In this document: piece after piece, positions 1 through 7,127 of the stretch
Layout of the letters: the number at the start of each line of letters is the position of its first letter
Numbering within the stretch: position 1 is the first letter of the stretch
Assembly (NCBI GenBank): GCA_035533215.1
Contig: DATLUG010000028.1
Coordinates: 62,001-126,000, forward strand
Length of the DNA stretch: 64,000 nucleotides
Source: DAHUZL01 sp035533215
GTDB taxonomy: Bacteria; Chloroflexota; Dormibacteria; Aeolococcales; Bog-877
Direction of reading: 5' to 3'
Notes under the pieces: model-generated
Told to the model about the DNA's origin: nothing
Database searches by the model: none
The model's input: the letters and a program-made list of their open reading frames with translations, nothing else
Program-made: the position numbers and the translations under genes

Positions 1-438
1 GGCGATGGCCTCACCGGTGCGCTCCAGCACGGTCCGGCGGTCGAGCCCGAGCTTGTGGGTGATGTGGATGTCGGAGACGCTGATGAAGACGTGGATGAGC
101 GGCCGCTGGGCCTCCCGCACCGCGGCGTGGACCGCCTCGATGTCGCCCCGGGTGGCGCGCGCCAGGCCGGTCACGCTCGGCCCCTCCACCTCGCGGGCGA
201 TCCGCTGCACCGCCTCGAAGTCGCCCGGCGAGGAGGCCGGGAAGCCGGCCTCGATGACGTCGACGCCCAGGCGGGCGAGCTGGTGCGCGACCAGGAGCTT
301 GTCGGCCAGGTGCAGGGTGGCCCCCGGCGACTGCTCGCCGTCGCGCAGGGTGGTGTCGAAGAACTGGACCAGCCGAGCGGGGGCGCCCGCCACCGCCTCC
401 GATACGTCGGGGTTGGCGCTCGCGGGCGGCGCGCTCAT
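1..438 (-). CDS. leuA: 2-isopropylmalate synthase, N-terminal part (runs off the window)
   Basis: Commits 2-oxoisovalerate to leucine by condensing it with acetyl-CoA. Only the first 146 codons are inside the window. The DRE-TIM barrel signature FFDTTLRDGEQSPG lies near residues 27-40, followed by VIEAGFPASSPGDFEAV. Further on, HVFISVSDIHITHKL matches the family, where the strand-4 region carries substrate contacts. The ATG at 438 overlaps the ilvC stop by four bases (ATGA), so it is the last visible gene of the ilv operon and is probably translationally coupled. Its place behind ilvC fits shared control of valine, isoleucine and leucine synthesis by the attenuator at 4367-4514. A homocitrate or citramalate synthase would share the barrel motif; operon context favours leuA. 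Confidence 0.93.
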   Translation of the reverse strand, partial: MSAPPASANPDVSEAVAGAPARLVQFFDTTLRDGEQSPGATLHLADKLLVAHQLARLGVDVIEAGFPASSPGDFEAVQRIAREVEGPSVTGLARATRGDIEAVHAAVREAQRPLIHVFISVSDIHITHKLGLDRRTVLERTGEAIA

Positions 439-1487
439 CCGCCGCTCCCGGACGGGGTCGCGGCGACGGGCTCGGTCTCGGCGGTGGGGATGTGGGCCAC
501 CGGCACGATCCAGGGCATGTGGTCGCGCAGGCGCTGACCGACCTCCTCCAGCGGCTGGCGCCGCTCCTCGGCCCGCCGCCGCAGGAAGGCCGCCCGCCCG
601 GAGCGGTTCTCGTCGATCCAGCGCTCCGCGAAGCTGCCGTCCTGGATCCGTCCCAGCACCTCGCGCATCCGGTCGCGGACGTGCTGGTCGATGATGAGAG
701 GGCCGCTCTCGTAGTCACCGAACTCGGCGGTGTCGCTGACGCTGTAGCGCATCAGGGAGAGGCCGCCCTGGTACATGAGGTCGACGATGAGCTTGAGCTC
801 GTGGAGGCATTCGAAGTAGGCGAGCTCGGGCTGGTAGCCGGCCTCGACCAGGGTCTCGAAGCCGGCCTTCACCAGCTGGGCGACGCCGCCGCAGAGCACC
901 GCCTGCTCCCCGAAGAGGTCGGTCTCGGTCTCCTCGCGGAAGGTGGTGCGCAGGACCCCGGCCCGGGTGGCGCCGAGGGCCCTGGCGTAGGCGAGGGTGC
1001 GGGCCAGCGCCCGACCGGTCGGGTCCTGGTGGATCGCCAGCAGCGCCGGGCAGCCGATGCCGGCCTGATAGGTGGAGCGGACCATGTGGCCGGGCGCCTT
1101 GGGAGCGACCATCGCCACGTCGCAGCCGGCGGGCGGCTGGACGGTTCCGAAGTGAATGGCGAAGCCGTGGGCGAAGAGCAGCAGGGCGCCGGGACGGAGG
1201 CCGTCGCCCAGGCCCTGCTGGAAGAGCGCCGCCTGGTCGTGGTCCGGGATCAGCACCATCACGACGTCGGCATCGCGGGCGGCCTCGACCGGGTCCAGGA
1301 CCTGGAAGCCGTCGCGGGTCGCCTGCTCCCGGGAGCGGCTGCCGGGACGCAGGCCGACGACCACCTGGTGGCCGCTGTCGCGCAGGTTCTGGGCGTGGGC
1401 GTGGCCCTGGCTGCCGTAGCCGAGGACCGCGATCCGCGCCCCCTCGAGCGCCGAGGGGTCGCAGTCGGCGTCGTAGTACATCTCCAT
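435..1487 (-). CDS. ilvC: Ketol-acid reductoisomerase
   Basis: Isomerises and reduces acetolactate or acetohydroxybutyrate with NAD(P)H, the second common step of valine and isoleucine synthesis. The 350-residue product is a class I (short) enzyme. The Rossmann motif GYGSQGHAHAQNLRDSG is near residue 23, and VAPKAPGHMVR follows. The C-terminal knot domain keeps the Mg-binding stretch (REETETDLFGEQAVLCGG) and the ECLHELKLIVDLMYQGGL segment. ATG at 1487 is used here. A GTG at 1496 in the same frame overlaps the ilvN stop as GTGA and would add three residues, so either could be the true start. It sits between ilvN and leuA. Confidence 0.96.
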   Translation of the reverse strand: MEMYYDADCDPSALEGARIAVLGYGSQGHAHAQNLRDSGHQVVVGLRPGSRSREQATRDGFQVLDPVEAARDADVVMVLIPDHDQAALFQQGLGDGLRPGALLLFAHGFAIHFGTVQPPAGCDVAMVAPKAPGHMVRSTYQAGIGCPALLAIHQDPTGRALARTLAYARALGATRAGVLRTTFREETETDLFGEQAVLCGGVAQLVKAGFETLVEAGYQPELAYFECLHELKLIVDLMYQGGLSLMRYSVSDTAEFGDYESGPLIIDQHVRDRMREVLGRIQDGSFAERWIDENRSGRAAFLRRRAEERRQPLEEVGQRLRDHMPWIVPVAHIPTAETEPVAATPSGSGG

Positions 1488-1492
1488 CCCGG

Positions 1493-2107
1493 TCACTGTC
1501 CTCGCTGCTGGGTCGTCGGGGGGGCGCCGGCGGCGGTACCGGCCATTGTCACAGGCTGGCCGGGGGCACAGGCGAGCGGCCCGCTGCAGACCCAGTCGGC
1601 GCCCGGCAGCGGGCGCAGCGCCTCCAGCCGGGTCGCCAACTCGGCCGGCGGTCCCGCCACCGCCACCACCACCCGGTCGGCGTCGCGGTGGAGGATCTGG
1701 CCGTCGAGCCGGGCCACGGCGGGATCGACGATGGCCTCCGCGCCGCGCCGGTCGATGGTCACCAGCGCGGTGGTCCACTCCACCCGGGGGGTGTCGGTGA
1801 TGTCCTCGACGCTGACCACGTCGATCAGCTTGGCCAGCTGCTTCACCACCTGGTCGGGCGGCTGGTAGCCGGGGTCGACGCGCAGGGTGAGGCCGGCGAT
1901 GCCGGGCTCCGGCGTCGGGCCGACCGCGCAGGTCTCGAGCCGGAAGCCCCGCCGCTGGATGCAGTTGGTCACCCGCTGCATCACCCCGGAGCGGTCCTCC
2001 AGCCGCATCGAGACCACCCGCACCCGCCTCCCGGTCGGCTCCGGGATCGGCCGGGGGGCGAGATGGGCATGGGGGGCCTCGTGGGCGCCCCCCTCGGCCA
2101 GGGTCAC
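1493..2107 (-). CDS. ilvN: Acetolactate synthase regulatory (small) subunit
   Basis: Regulatory partner of IlvB; in this family the N-terminal ACT domain binds valine and gives feedback inhibition. The ACT core is visible as VRVVSMRLEDRSGVMQRVTN followed by the second strand. A C-terminal domain follows, with TALVTIDRRGAEAIVD and RVVVAVAGPPAEL. At about 205 residues it has the length of a full small subunit. Start choice: GTG at 2107 overlaps the ilvB stop by four bases (GTGA), the same arrangement as other junctions here; an ATG at 2122 would overlap by 19 bases and add MPGPV. The N-terminal 30 residues before the ACT fold are Pro/His-rich and longer than usual. Confidence 0.9.
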   Translation of the reverse strand: MTLAEGGAHEAPHAHLAPRPIPEPTGRRVRVVSMRLEDRSGVMQRVTNCIQRRGFRLETCAVGPTPEPGIAGLTLRVDPGYQPPDQVVKQLAKLIDVVSVEDITDTPRVEWTTALVTIDRRGAEAIVDPAVARLDGQILHRDADRVVVAVAGPPAELATRLEALRPLPGADWVCSGPLACAPGQPVTMAGTAAGAPPTTQQRGQ

Positions 2108-3843
2108 GACGGGTCCGGGCATTCGACGAAGTCCGCCAGCCCCTTCCCGAGCGGCACGATGGGGTAGATGTTGGCCTCGGGGTCGATCCAGACGTCGACG
2201 ATGGCCGGACCGGGGTGGGCCAGCGCCGCGTCCAGGGCCGGGCCGACCTGGTCCAAGCGCTCGACCTGGGCGCCGAAGCACCCGTAGGCCTTGGCGAACA
2301 GGGTGAAGTCGGGGGTCGCCGCGAGGTCGACCTGGGATCGGACCCCGCCGTAGAAGTCGTCCTGGAATTGGCGCACCATCCCCAGGCTGTGGTTGTTGAG
2401 GATGAGGACCTTGACCGGCAGGCCCGCGTCCACCGCCGTCGCCAGCTCCTGGGCCGTCATCACGAATCCGCCCTCGCCGGTCACGCAGAAGACCCGTCGG
2501 CGGGGGTGGGCCGCCTGCGCACCCAGGGCGGCCGGAAAGGCGAACCCCATCGTCCCCTGGCCCCCGGAGTTGAGGAACTGACCGGGCGCGTCGCCGGTCC
2601 AGCTGGTCGCGGCCCACATCTGATTCAGCCCGACATCGGCGACCGTGATGTCCTCCGGGCGACGACGGAGGTAGAGCTCCGCCAGCGCCTCTTGCGGCTG
2701 CAGGCGACCGTTGCGCGGATAGCGGGGGGGATGACGCTCGCGCCACCCCTGCACCTGCGCCCGCCAGGCGGGCCGCGGTCGCGGCGCCAGTCGCGCCAGC
2801 AGGGCGTCCAGGGCCAGGCCGGCGTCGCCGACGATCTGGCAGTCGGCCTGCACCGTCTTGCCCAGCTCGGCGGGATCGATGTTCACGTGAACCATGTGCT
2901 GGGCCCGGGGCGCGAAGCCGTCGATCCGGCAGGTGACCCGGTCGTCGGCTCGCATGCCGACCATCAGGAGGCAGTCGCAGTCGGTCACCGCGCGGTTGCA
3001 CGCCCCGGTGCCCATGAAGCCGACCAGCCCCAGCGCCAGCGGGTGGGTGCTGGGGAACACGCCGGTGCCGAGCAGGGTGGTGCCGACCGGGGCGTCGAGC
3101 GCCTCGGCGAGCTGGCGCAGGGCGTCCTCGGCCTGGGCGATGGCGACCCCGCGCCCGGCCAGGATCACCGGCCGCTCCGCCGCCGCCAGGTGGGCGGCGG
3201 CCTGGTCCAGCAGGCCGGGCTCCGGCGGCGGCGGCGCCTGGTGGGCCCGGGCGCGTGTGATCGCGCCGAGCGGGTTCGCGACCAGCGCCTGCTGGACGTC
3301 CTTGGGGATGTCGATCAGCACCACCCCGGGACGTCCGGTGGTGGCCACGTGGAAGGCCTCCGCCACCACCGCCGGGAGCTCGCGGGCGTCGTGGATCTGG
3401 TAGCTGTGCTTGGTCACCGACAGGCTGGAGCCGATCACGTCCGACTCCTGGAACGCATCGGTGCCGATCTGGTGGGTGGCGACCTGGCCGGTGATCGCGA
3501 CGACCGGCACCGAGTCGTAGTGGGCGGTTGCCAGCCCGGTGATGAGGTTGAGCGCTCCGGGCCCGGAGGTGGCGAGGCAGACGCCGACCCGGCCGCTGGC
3601 ACGCGCGTAGCCGTCGGCCATGTGCGCCGCCCCCTGCTCGTGGCGGACGAGGACGTGGCGGAGCGGGAAGTTGGGCAGGAACTGGTAGATGGGGAGATTG
3701 GCACCGCCGGGGAACCCGAAGATCGTCGTCACCCCGTGGTCGACCAGGGCCTGGAGGAGCAGCTCGGCGCCGCACGGGTCGGTGGCCACCGCCCGGGTGG
3801 GGTCGTCGGCTTCTCGCAGAGCGGCGGCGGGCAGCGCTGCCAT
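2104..3843 (-). CDS. ilvB: Acetolactate synthase catalytic (large) subunit
   Basis: TPP- and FAD-dependent enzyme that condenses pyruvate with pyruvate or 2-oxobutyrate, the first common step of branched-chain amino acid synthesis. It has 579 residues. The N-terminal TPP domain shows FGFPGGANLPIY and the catalytic glutamate in LVRHEQGAAHMADGYAR (about E69). A central FAD-type domain follows. The C-terminal TPP/Mg motif reads GEGGFVMTAQELATAV, ending in LNNHSLGMVRQFQ. The ATG at 3843 lies ten bases past the stop of the small ORF at 3854. The operon order ilvB-ilvN-ilvC-leuA and the attenuator upstream make the assignment firm against other TPP enzymes such as the one at 17053. Confidence 0.96.
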   Translation of the reverse strand: MAALPAAALREADDPTRAVATDPCGAELLLQALVDHGVTTIFGFPGGANLPIYQFLPNFPLRHVLVRHEQGAAHMADGYARASGRVGVCLATSGPGALNLITGLATAHYDSVPVVAITGQVATHQIGTDAFQESDVIGSSLSVTKHSYQIHDARELPAVVAEAFHVATTGRPGVVLIDIPKDVQQALVANPLGAITRARAHQAPPPPEPGLLDQAAAHLAAAERPVILAGRGVAIAQAEDALRQLAEALDAPVGTTLLGTGVFPSTHPLALGLVGFMGTGACNRAVTDCDCLLMVGMRADDRVTCRIDGFAPRAQHMVHVNIDPAELGKTVQADCQIVGDAGLALDALLARLAPRPRPAWRAQVQGWRERHPPRYPRNGRLQPQEALAELYLRRRPEDITVADVGLNQMWAATSWTGDAPGQFLNSGGQGTMGFAFPAALGAQAAHPRRRVFCVTGEGGFVMTAQELATAVDAGLPVKVLILNNHSLGMVRQFQDDFYGGVRSQVDLAATPDFTLFAKAYGCFGAQVERLDQVGPALDAALAHPGPAIVDVWIDPEANIYPIVPLGKGLADFVECPDPS

Positions 3844-3853
3844 GACGCCGCCC

Positions 3854-4051
3854 TCACCCGGCCTGGTAGGTGGCGTCGATCGCGGCCGTCAGGGCGGCGT
3901 CGGCGGCCAGCTCGCGGATCGGGCGCCCCGGCTCGGCGGCGCGCAGATGGTCGAGCCGATTGCGGGGGCCCTCCCCGAGGGCGACGTCGTCCGGGACCCG
4001 GTCGGGCCCGGATGCGGGATCGGAGGGGGAGTCGGGCGTGGGGATGCTCAC
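3854..4051 (-). CDS. Small protein of unknown function between attenuator and ilvB
   Basis: A 65-residue open frame starting at GTG 4051, which overlaps the stop of the preceding zinc-ribbon ORF as GTGA, and ending ten bases before ilvB. The sequence begins VSIPTPDSPSDPASGPDRV and ends in a predicted helical half (RIRELAADAALTAAIDATYQ-like). It is acidic, has no membrane segment and no cysteines. I recognise no family. The four-base coupling on one side and tight spacing to ilvB on the other argue that it is translated. It could instead be only a coupling device that carries ribosomes from the leader into ilvB. Confidence 0.5.
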   Translation of the reverse strand: MSIPTPDSPSDPASGPDRVPDDVALGEGPRNRLDHLRAAEPGRPIRELAADAALTAAIDATYQAG

Positions 4052-4278
4052 GGGGTGGTCTCCTCGAGGCGGGTGGGGCCGGCGGCACGCAGTCGCTGCC
4101 GGCAGGGGGCGCAGAGGAGCGCTCCCGATCCGGCCCGGGTCAGGAAGTGGCGGTGGCAGGCGACGCACTCGATCGAGCGCGCCGGCGCGCGGTGGGGGTG
4201 CTGGGCCCGGTCGGTGGGGTCGGCGGGACTCCGACGGGCCGGGATCGACTGGGTGGGATCGGGGCTCGGGGTGGGCAT
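4048..4278 (-). CDS. Small CxxC-x14-CxxC zinc-ribbon protein
   Basis: A 76-residue frame, the first gene after the attenuator. Its C-terminal half carries CVACHRHFL and then LLCAPCRQRL, two CxxC knuckles 14 residues apart, the pattern of a small treble-clef or zinc-ribbon fold. The N-terminal half is Pro/Arg/Ser-rich and looks disordered. ATG 4278 is preceded by GGAG four bases upstream; an in-frame ATG at 4344 would add 22 residues. It overlaps the next ORF as GTGA. The function is unknown. Being placed under branched-chain amino acid attenuation suggests a regulatory or chaperone-like role, which is inference only. Confidence 0.55.
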   Translation of the reverse strand: MPTPSPDPTQSIPARRSPADPTDRAQHPHRAPARSIECVACHRHFLTRAGSGALLCAPCRQRLRAAGPTRLEETTP

Positions 4279-4366
4279 GACGCTCCGGTGGGGCGGGTGA
4301 TCACGTGGGGGATGGGCGCTTCGGAGGGGTCGTGCGGCAGGCACCCGGTCCCGGCGTCCGGAGGGG

Positions 4367-4407
4367 AAAAAAAGAACCGGCCCCCCGGGGATGTCGGGGG
4401 GCCGGTT
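4367..4407 (-). terminator. Rho-independent attenuator of the ilv operon
   Basis: On the minus strand a perfect 12-bp stem (plus-strand arms 4375-4386 and 4396-4407, 9-base loop) is followed after one base by seven T (plus-strand A run 4367-4373). It sits between the leader peptide and the first structural gene, so it acts as a conditional terminator and not as an end-of-operon terminator. Confidence 0.93.
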
Positions 4408-4449
4408 GCCTTCGCCGTCGTGACCTGGCGTTAGCTGAGCGGCCCCCCG
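4395..4449 (-). promoter_or_regulatory. Antiterminator pairing of the ilv attenuator
   Basis: The RNA of plus positions 4440-4449, inside the last leader codons, reads cggggggccg. It is perfectly complementary over ten bases to the 5' arm of the terminator (plus 4395-4404, RNA cggccccccg). Pairing of the two would destroy the terminator stem. A ribosome halted at the Val/Leu codons leaves 4440-4449 free; one that reaches the TAA at 4431-4433 covers it. A small hairpin (arms 4466-4470 and 4475-4479) overlaps the control codons and may be the pause structure. Confidence 0.8.
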
Positions 4450-4514
4450 CTAATAAGGAGTACGAGGACCCGGAGGTCCCCCGCGCTCAGCTGGACGGCG
4501 AGGTTGGCGCTCAC
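4431..4514 (-). CDS. ilv leader peptide (27 residues, Val/Leu/Ile control codons)
   Basis: A GTG-started 28-codon frame that encodes VSANLAVQLSAGDLRVLVLL followed by ISGGPLS and TAA. Residues 16-21 are six consecutive branched-chain residues (Val-Leu-Val-Leu-Leu-Ile). Three of the six use the codons GTA, CTT and ATT, which are rare in this high-GC DNA. It lies between a consensus promoter and the attenuator, and its last codons form the antiterminator strand. It therefore senses charged tRNA-Val, tRNA-Leu and tRNA-Ile. The start codon lies only a few bases after the expected transcription start, so the message would be leaderless or nearly so. Confidence 0.9.
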   Translation of the reverse strand: MSANLAVQLSAGDLRVLVLLISGGPLS

Positions 4515-4524
4515 AGTGCGTCCA

Positions 4525-4553
4525 CTTATACCGTGGGATCGTTGCACTGTCAA
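4525..4553 (-). promoter_or_regulatory. Consensus sigma-70-type promoter of the ilv operon
   Basis: Reading the minus strand, TTGACA (plus 4548-4553) is followed after 17 bases by TATAAG (plus 4525-4530). It is the best -35/-10 pair in the window. Transcription should begin near 4517-4518, three or four bases before the GTG of the leader peptide. Confidence 0.88.
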
Positions 4554-5121
4554 GCGAAGCGGTGCGCACTTCCCTCGGGGACGGATGGGTCGGGGAGCGA
4601 GACGACGGGCCGAGCGGGCGCTCCACCCGTCCAGGGGCGGCCTGAGGTAGCGCCCGCGATCGTGGAGGTTGGGGGGAGTCGCACCCGTCGACACCGGGTG
4701 AGGGTGTGGGAGCAGGGCTGGAGACCTCGGCGGCCGGCGACGACGCAGGCTCCGCCGGCCACGATGAGTGCCTGGAAGGAGGCCACCGCGCCGGGCGATG
4801 GCCGCGATCGACCAGCCCTGTCGGTGCCGGGCCGTGATGCCCACGTCGTCCTCCCTGCGACCAGGGGGGGAGGCTCCCGGTGAACTGCGTCACCCCGCCC
4901 CAGCACCCCGGAAGCGCGGCGCCCGGTGGGTCCTGATCGTCTTCCCAGGCGAGAGGGCGGCCCACTCCGAGACCCTCACCCGTCGACGACGAGGCAGCCA
5001 CGGTCGGCGAGCGGCTCTGGCCAGATTCGCCCGAGCGCCGTCTGGGACGCAGGCCCGTCCCTGAGCGCCGCATGCGCAGGACGAGCGTTGGCTCCAGGCA
5101 GGCGCCGAGCCCCGAGATGGG
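4554..5121. other. Gene-free stretch between the ilv promoter and the vapC-like gene
   Basis: Several open frames cross this stretch on both strands, but none has a recognisable domain, a good ribosome site or a partner. I see no repeat, hairpin with T-run or RNA gene here. Confidence 0.5.
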
Positions 5122-5487
5122 TCAGCGGATCTGCCGGATGATCTCACTGGACCCCCAACGACTGTCCGCCGTCCACACGGTGGCATGCAGACGGTGGCCG
5201 AGCGCGATGCACAAGCGGTCGGCGAGTGACAGACCACTGCCAGCCGCCCCGTGGACGGCCGCCTGCTCGGCATCAGCGACCGTCACGGGTTCGAGGCGAA
5301 GGCCATAGCTCCCGAGCAGCGCGCGAGCCAGGCCCCAGTCGCGGCCGTGCGCCCGGACCTTCTGGGCGACCTCGGACCAGGTGGCGGTGCCGCAGGCGCC
5401 CCCGGCGTGCAGGCCGTCCTCCACGGCAGCGGCGCCGTGCTCGCCCTGGAGGAAGGCGAGCAGGGCCGAGGCGTCGAAGACGTTCAC
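5122..5487 (-). CDS. vapC: PIN-domain ribonuclease toxin (VapC family)
   Basis: A 121-residue PIN domain, the RNase half of a type II toxin-antitoxin pair. Acidic metal ligands appear in order: D5 in MNVFDASALLAFLQGE, a glutamate in TWSEVAQKV, aspartates in LSLADRLCIALG and in VWTADSRWG. The length is normal for VapC. ATG 5487 overlaps the stop of the antitoxin gene as ATGA, so toxin synthesis is coupled to antitoxin translation. In this family the Mg-dependent nuclease usually cuts tRNA or rRNA and is held inactive by the antitoxin; the target here cannot be read from sequence. Confidence 0.9.
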   Translation of the reverse strand: MNVFDASALLAFLQGEHGAAAVEDGLHAGGACGTATWSEVAQKVRAHGRDWGLARALLGSYGLRLEPVTVADAEQAAVHGAAGSGLSLADRLCIALGHRLHATVWTADSRWGSSEIIRQIR

Positions 5488-5729
5488 TCCGCGTCGTCAG
5501 CGGCGGCCTGGCGCCTCCGATCGGCGAGCAGCTCACCCACCAGGTCGAGGCCCGCCAGATCGGCCCGGACGACCGCCTTCAGCTGCTCGCGCCCGACGAG
5601 CAGCACCCCGCCGGGTGTCTCGACGAGGAGGAGCGGAGTGCCTTCGGCGAAGCCAGCCCGAGCCCGGAGCTCGGCCGGGATGACGAGTCGGCCGCGGTTG
5701 CCCATCTTCGCCTGATATGTCCCACCCAT
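5484..5729 (-). CDS. vapB: AbrB/MazE-fold antitoxin of the VapC toxin
   Basis: An 81-residue protein with a swapped-hairpin AbrB fold at the N terminus (YQAKMGNRGRLVIPAELRAR, then GTPLLLVETPGGVLLVGREQ) and a charged helical tail that would wrap the PIN toxin. The fold binds DNA as a dimer and normally represses its own operon. ATG 5729 is chosen because the AbrB domain starts right after it. Two earlier starts add a tail of hydrophobic residues that no relative has. An AT-rich, partly palindromic patch directly upstream is the likely operator. Confidence 0.88.
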   Translation of the reverse strand: MGGTYQAKMGNRGRLVIPAELRARAGFAEGTPLLLVETPGGVLLVGREQLKAVVRADLAGLDLVGELLADRRRQAAADDAE

Positions 5730-5740
5730 CTGTACAAGGT

Positions 5741-5763
5741 ACCACCTGAAATATATTGGTGGG
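5741..5763. promoter_or_regulatory. Possible operator of the vapBC-like pair
   Basis: CCACC (5742-5746) and GGTGG (5758-5762) form an inverted repeat around an AT-rich core containing the palindrome AATATATT. Just beside it are TGTACA and GGTACC palindromes. Such AT-rich DNA is exceptional here and lies 12-34 bases before the antitoxin start, where an autorepressed promoter is expected. Confidence 0.4.
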
Positions 5764-6361
5764 ACAATGGGAACGACCACGCAGCCCACAAGCGCGGCGG
5801 CCCACTGCCGGTCGGTCCTCCCGCTGCCGCGCGAGCCTGGCCGCGTCCCAACGCCATCCCTCGCTCACCCGTCAGCTCCGACCCGGAATCGTCCCGGTCG
5901 AGCGGGGGCAATCAACCACGAGACGCACTCGGGCCCTCCACCTGCCCGGATGGGAGTCAGAGCCGCGGGCTGGCCCCCTCCCGCGACGACCCCACCAGGA
6001 CGGCGTCGTTCGAGGCCGGCTGGACGCCTCCCACCGGAAGGCCGGCAGGCAGCGTCGAATGGGATCGCCCCAGGGGTGGCGGGCCAGCGGCCGGGTCGAG
6101 ATCCGGCGCCGCGGTCCCCGACGCTGGCGCGCAGCGCGGCGGCGTCGACGTGCGCCCACGTCGACGTGGGGAAAGACGTCGAGCCGGCGGTCTCGCCCAG
6201 CGCGCCCCAAGGGTCCCCGCTGTCATTGGGACGCGCTCGCCATCCCAACGCGGCTCGATGGCACGGACGACCGCGTGGAACCTCGCCGGAGATGGGCCCC
6301 GACGTGGCGGCAACCCCGCTCGGCGGGAGTCCTGGGGAAAGTCGTCCTGAGCGCGCACCGA
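5764..6361. other. Gene-free stretch upstream of the exporter operon
   Basis: Overlapping open frames exist on both strands, all with Arg/Pro/Gly-rich composition typical of high-GC noise. No domain, ribosome site, repeat or RNA structure is evident to me. Confidence 0.5.
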
Positions 6362-6390
6362 TTGCGCGCGATGGCGGCCCCGCGTATGCT
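6362..6390 (+). promoter_or_regulatory. Promoter of the membrane protein-regulator-ABC operon
   Basis: TTGCGC (6362-6367), 17 bases, TATGCT (6385-6390), followed by unusually AT-rich DNA to 6420. The predicted start near 6397 gives a leader of about 30 bases before ATG 6429, which has GGAAGAG upstream. Confidence 0.6.
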
Positions 6391-6428
6391 CAAAGAAGTT
6401 TGTGATTCAAAGTTTGGGAAGAGACGGG

Positions 6429-7127
6429 ATGCCGAGGGATGGGCTGCCGGTGGACGACGGGCATCGCGGCGGAACTCGCCCGGCCAGCCTTGGCGACAAC
6501 CGCCCCCTCTCGCCCCGCACATCCCTGGATCTGATCCGGGCGCAGGGCGGCGACGCCGCCAGCCGCCTCTGGGTCGATCCGGCGCCGATCCTGGCGGGGT
6601 GGGGGCTCGCATGGGTGGTGGGCTTCGGTGCGTTGTACCTGGCCTCGACGCGGCATCCCCTGGTCACAGGCTGGGACTGGGTGGCGGTCCTCCTCGCAGT
6701 GCTCGTGATGGCGGCGGCGGTGTCGGTGCGCCAGACCTGGTGGCGCGGGAGAGGGGTGGCGGGGCCGTCGCGGCAGACGGAGGCGATGTACGCATGGGCC
6801 GCCGTCCTCGGACTCGGCAGCGCGTTCGGCGTCGACCTGGGGCTCACCCATCAGGGACTGCCGGCGACACTCGCGCCGCTGCTGTGGCCGGCGAGCGCGC
6901 TGGTCGTGGTCGGGCTGCTGTACCTGACCGCCGGGATCGTGTGGCGTGACCGGGTGCAGTACGGACTCGGGGTGTGGACACTCGTCACCGGGGCGGCCAG
7001 CACCTCCGCCGGCGTGCCCGGCAACTTTGCGGTCCTGGCACTGGCCGGCGGAGGCGGCCTCCTGGTGGCAGCGAGCCTGGCGCACGCGCGGACCCGCCGC
7101 CGCCGAGGGGCTGGGCGACCGGCATGA
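6429..7127 (+). CDS. Uncharacterised multi-pass membrane protein
   Basis: A 232-residue protein with a polar N-terminal 55 residues and about six membrane segments, for example ILAGWGLAWVVGFGALYLA, WVAVLLAVLVMAAAVSV, LLWPASALVVVGLLYLTAGI and FAVLALAGGGGLLVAASLAH. ATG 6429 is chosen for its purine-rich ribosome site; a GTG at 6402 is an alternative. It overlaps the next gene, a small winged-helix regulator, as ATGA, and is the first gene of a four-gene unit ending in an ABC exporter. Pairing of a membrane protein with such a regulator is common in Gram-positive-type genomes. The function is unknown; a membrane sensor or accessory protein of the transporter is a guess. Confidence 0.75.
   Translation: MPRDGLPVDDGHRGGTRPASLGDNRPLSPRTSLDLIRAQGGDAASRLWVDPAPILAGWGLAWVVGFGALYLASTRHPLVTGWDWVAVLLAVLVMAAAVSVRQTWWRGRGVAGPSRQTEAMYAWAAVLGLGSAFGVDLGLTHQGLPATLAPLLWPASALVVVGLLYLTAGIVWRDRVQYGLGVWTLVTGAASTSAGVPGNFAVLALAGGGGLLVAASLAHARTRRRRGAGRPA

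Noticed and set aside
4360..4553. Possible T-box riboswitch in front of ilvB.
   Set aside because: No T-box sequence or specifier stem is seen, while a leader peptide with control codons and a competing hairpin explains the terminator fully.
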